Below are positions 61,590 to 64,000 of a stretch of DNA of 64,000 bases, piece after piece. The stretch comes from Acidobacteriota bacterium (GTDB lineage Bacteria > Acidobacteriota > Terriglobia > Acidiferrales > UBA7541): positions 1 through 64,000 of the forward strand of contig JABCZN010000018.1 in NCBI GenBank assembly GCA_013289665.1, written 5' to 3'. The position numbers and the translations under genes were made by a program. The notes below the pieces were generated by a model. The model worked only from the letters and a program-made list of their open reading frames with translations, had not been told where the DNA came from and ran no database searches. Position 1 is the first letter of the stretch, and every line of letters starts with the position of its first letter.

Positions 61590-62993
61590 TTACGCGGTTT
61601 TGATGGTGTTAGAAGCTGAGTCCCAAAGGGCGACGGTCTTGTTGAAGTAGGAATAGTTCGACATGTGGCAGCCACTGAGCGCAGCGTTGTTGCCGAAGGC
61701 TTCGTTTTCGGCTGCCGGTTTGCGCGTGCGCACGGCCTGGAAGAAATTGGCCAGGTGATCCACCAGGTCGCTATAACCGTCGGGAACCGTATAGATTTCC
61801 TGCTCCGATTCCACTTTGTCGCTACCCGGAGCCGGCCTGGGATGCTCACGATTCCACTCCGCGATGTATTCCTGGCGTTGCTTTTCCGGCCAGGAGCCGA
61901 TGGAATAGTTCTCGCGTGTATGAAACTCAGGCTCTGCATGAAAAACAAGGGATGCGCCAGCTCCTAAAGCTGCAGGGGCGCCCTCGCCGCGAATCAACAT
62001 GGTGCCTTTTTTCCCGTAAAAGGCGAAAAACTGATCCTCATATTTGTTGTTCTGGTTGCAGCGCACGACCACCTGGAATTTCGGATAGTCGTAGATCGTC
62101 CATTGGAGATCGCCAAATTCACGGCCATCCTTGTAGTGGTAAATCCCTCCGGTGGAGAAAGCGCGCATGGCCGGCGCATTGGTGCTGGTGATGTAGTGAA
62201 TGCCGGAGATGAGGTGCACGAAGAGATCGCCGGGGAGTCCCGCGCCGTAGTCCTTGTAGCAACGCCAGGAAACGAAGCGGCGTCCATCGAAGGACCGCTT
62301 GGGCGCGTCGCCGAGCCAAGTGTTCCAGTCAATGGTGTGTTCGTTGGCATCGGGAGGGATTGGGTTTACCCAAGCGCCACTATCGCTGTTGCGATCCCAC
62401 ACGGCTTCGATGGTGTCCACTTCTCCGAGCCTGCCGGAGTCCCAGATTTCCTTTGCTTTGGCGTAAAGAATTGAACTGACACGCTGGCTGCCGATCTGCA
62501 AGATGCGCTTGTTCTTCTGTATTGCGTCAATCATGGCAAAACCGTCCTCAACCGTGTGGGACATGGGCTTTTCGCAGTAGATGTCTTTGCCAGCCTGCGC
62601 TGCTTCGACCACCAAGCGGCGGTGCCAATGGTCGGGCGCCGCGACAATCACAGTGTCGATGTCCTTGCGGTCGAGAACGCGGCGGTACTCGCGGGTTGTG
62701 TCTATATTTTTGTTCAGCACTTCCTTGGCGGACTCGTGACGCGTGTCGTAAAGATCCGCGGCAGCCACACACTCGATACCGGGCACCGCGCGGCTCGCTC
62801 GCAGCAAGTTGCAGCCCTGTGTGCCCGTGCCAATGATGCCGAAGCGCACAGTATCCGACGGTGCGGGCCTCGGCGAGCCCCGGAGAACGCTTGATTCCAG
62901 GATCGTGACATTCTTGCCGGTGAGACTTGCGGCCATGGATCCTGCACCTAAGCGAACAAAATCGCGTCGACTCATGGAGACGGGGTTTTTCAT
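61590..62993 (-). CDS. Tat-exported Gfo/Idh/MocA oxidoreductase
   Basis: 467 residues. A twin-arginine motif (MSRRDFVRLG) starts the protein. The Rossmann domain has GIIGTGTQGCNLLRA and the family signature CEKPMSH; the C-terminal domain reads DLFVHLISGIHYITSTNAP. These enzymes oxidise or isomerise sugars, inositols or secondary alcohols using NAD(P); exported forms carry folded cofactor. The substrate is unknown. AGGAG 6 bases before the ATG at 62993. Confidence 0.88.
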   Translation of the reverse strand: MKNPVSMSRRDFVRLGAGSMAASLTGKNVTILESSVLRGSPRPAPSDTVRFGIIGTGTQGCNLLRASRAVPGIECVAAADLYDTRHESAKEVLNKNIDTTREYRRVLDRKDIDTVIVAAPDHWHRRLVVEAAQAGKDIYCEKPMSHTVEDGFAMIDAIQKNKRILQIGSQRVSSILYAKAKEIWDSGRLGEVDTIEAVWDRNSDSGAWVNPIPPDANEHTIDWNTWLGDAPKRSFDGRRFVSWRCYKDYGAGLPGDLFVHLISGIHYITSTNAPAMRAFSTGGIYHYKDGREFGDLQWTIYDYPKFQVVVRCNQNNKYEDQFFAFYGKKGTMLIRGEGAPAALGAGASLVFHAEPEFHTRENYSIGSWPEKQRQEYIAEWNREHPRPAPGSDKVESEQEIYTVPDGYSDLVDHLANFFQAVRTRKPAAENEAFGNNAALSGCHMSNYSYFNKTVALWDSASNTIKTA

Positions 62994-63187
62994 GGCACGC
63001 TCCTTTGGGAAATTCCAGGATGCTTCGCATGGATCAGGTTTGAGTTTGCTGAATTATAGCGCAGGGCCCGTGATTCTTCCCTGATTAGCCGTAACCGGTG
63101 AAGTAGGTATCAGTACTCACTCGTTCAGATTGGGGGGATGGCCGGGGCTCTTACGGACCACACCGAAATCCAAGTAGCTCTCGCAGC

Positions 63188-63852
63188 TTAGCCGCCTGTG
63201 ACTGGAGATTGGTTCCAATAGTAAGGCGTGCCGAGAGTTTCTTCTAAAGTTCCGTAACGCCCTTTGCAACCGAAACAATTGAATGTGTAAAGCGCCTGCT
63301 TTTCTGCATCATGACCGAGTTCTAGAAGCAATGGATGGAGTGCCACAGCCAACAACAGGTGACTTTTGACAAGGAAGTCCACCTGGCGCACAGCGAGATT
63401 GTTCGGCAGGTTCTGGAGACTTTGAACCGACGCGATTCGCAACCTCTTCGGTTCAGATTCAACAGCGGCACAATGGACCAATTCACCGGTCCAACTGCGG
63501 CAAAAGTAGGTTTACTGTCGTAGAGGTAGATGTCCCACTTCTCCTCCATGACACGCGACTTAAAAACCGGTCCGTCTGGTGGTTGCTTATTAATCTCGTA
63601 AGCTAGATTACATCGAAGACTTTGGCGGGGAGTGAGATTCGCATTAGATAACTCTTGCCCAGATTCCGTCCGAAGTCGGTTAAAACTCTCCGCAATTTGC
63701 TGGTCAGAGGTGAAACTTGTCATGCCGTCGGCAAATTGGGTGCAGTCGAGGATTGAAAGGCGCCAGACGTTCTCACTCGGCTGCAACCAGCGAGCTGTAA
63801 GACTTTGTTGTTGAGGGCCCGCTTTTGAGAGTATTCGGCGCACCAAGTTCAT
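63188..63852 (-). pseudogene. Frameshifted conserved hypothetical gene at the window edge
   Basis: Two minus-strand frames join. The first (63852 to about 63500) runs through MEEKWDIYLYDSKPTFA. The second (to 63188) continues SWTGELVHCAAVESEP, NNLAVRQVDFLVKSHL and YGTLEETLGTPYYWNQS. Adding one C at about 63499 restores FARSWTGEL, the form I expect from related proteins. It is either a one-base deletion in the genome or a sequencing error. I recognise it only as a conserved hypothetical of about 220 residues. Confidence 0.65.
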
Positions 63853-64000
63853 CGTCGTTCCCAGTAATGAAACGTGCCTTTTTCAAAACTCTCTGCGTTG
63901 CTATCCACCCGCAGTGATTACGGTAGTAAACGATTCCAATTCCGTAGCGGAACCCATCCAAAATGTTGGCGGACCGGAGCAGCTAACGCTTCGGCCCGGC

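Noticed and set aside
1..64000. tRNA, rRNA, CRISPR arrays, intact insertion sequences
   Set aside because: None was found on reading both strands; no TTCGAATC-type T-loop in a cloverleaf context, no regular spaced repeats and no transposase frame.

Overview
The window looks like chromosomal DNA of an Acidobacteriota (Terriglobia-like) soil bacterium. It is GC-rich and Gram-negative, with TolC-type and porin outer-membrane proteins, a Mla-free but RND-rich envelope, a large secreted protein with an acidobacterial-type VWFA-related domain, and several secreted or membrane proteins of the kind common in that phylum. No rRNA, tRNA, CRISPR array, phage or intact insertion sequence is visible.

Layout. 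0.3-3 kb: a frameshifted membrane/zinc-ribbon gene, then a small operon with a STAS protein and a zinc-ribbon membrane protein. 3-5.6 kb: an orphan ABC ATPase preceded by a candidate structured RNA with its own promoter and terminator, a flippase-like membrane protein and a pterin dehydratase. 5.7-10.9 kb: two NAD(P)-dependent dehydrogenases and a leftward operon containing a probable selenocysteine peroxiredoxin-like protein (in-frame UGA where the family has Cys). 11-17.4 kb: a secreted amidohydrolase, a nitrate/taurine-type ABC importer with two permease halves fused, and a large PTPS-related membrane protein. 17.4-24.1 kb: phoU-pstB-pstA-pstC-pstS and a coiled-coil porin. 24.5-33.5 kb: a complete RND efflux operon with one adaptor, two near-identical pumps and one outer-membrane channel. 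34.1-37.6 kb: a second phoU with phoR and phoB. 38-40.2 kb: an AT-richer desaturase plus sterol-desaturase pair lying between two copies of the tail of a DUF2339 gene. 40.2-51.7 kb: DUF2339 giant membrane protein, acetyltransferase, transglutaminase-like, YXWGXW-type, DinB-like and HtrA-like secreted proteins. 51.7-54.3 kb: a poorly conserved segment bounded by inverted copies of a short repeat, with gene fragments and small membrane proteins. 54.3-64 kb: NHL-repeat protein, SnoaL-like protein, VTT-domain protein, VWFA-related protein, LysM lytic transglycosylase, a histone H1-like protein, a Gfo/Idh/MocA oxidoreductase and a frameshifted gene at the edge.

How parts work together. The Pst transporter, the porin, two PhoU proteins and PhoR/PhoB form a phosphate uptake and sensing block spread over 20 kb, split by the RND efflux operon; the pstS and porin promoter regions share GTAACAA-type motifs that may be PhoB sites. 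The most notable items are the selenoprotein with a SECIS-like hairpin, the candidate RNA at 3.9-4.1 kb, the tandem RND pumps in which one has lost a proton-relay aspartate, the dispersed repeat whose end supplies the -35 box of downstream promoters, and the desaturase island between duplicated gene tails. All homology statements rest on reading the sequence and family knowledge; no search was run.
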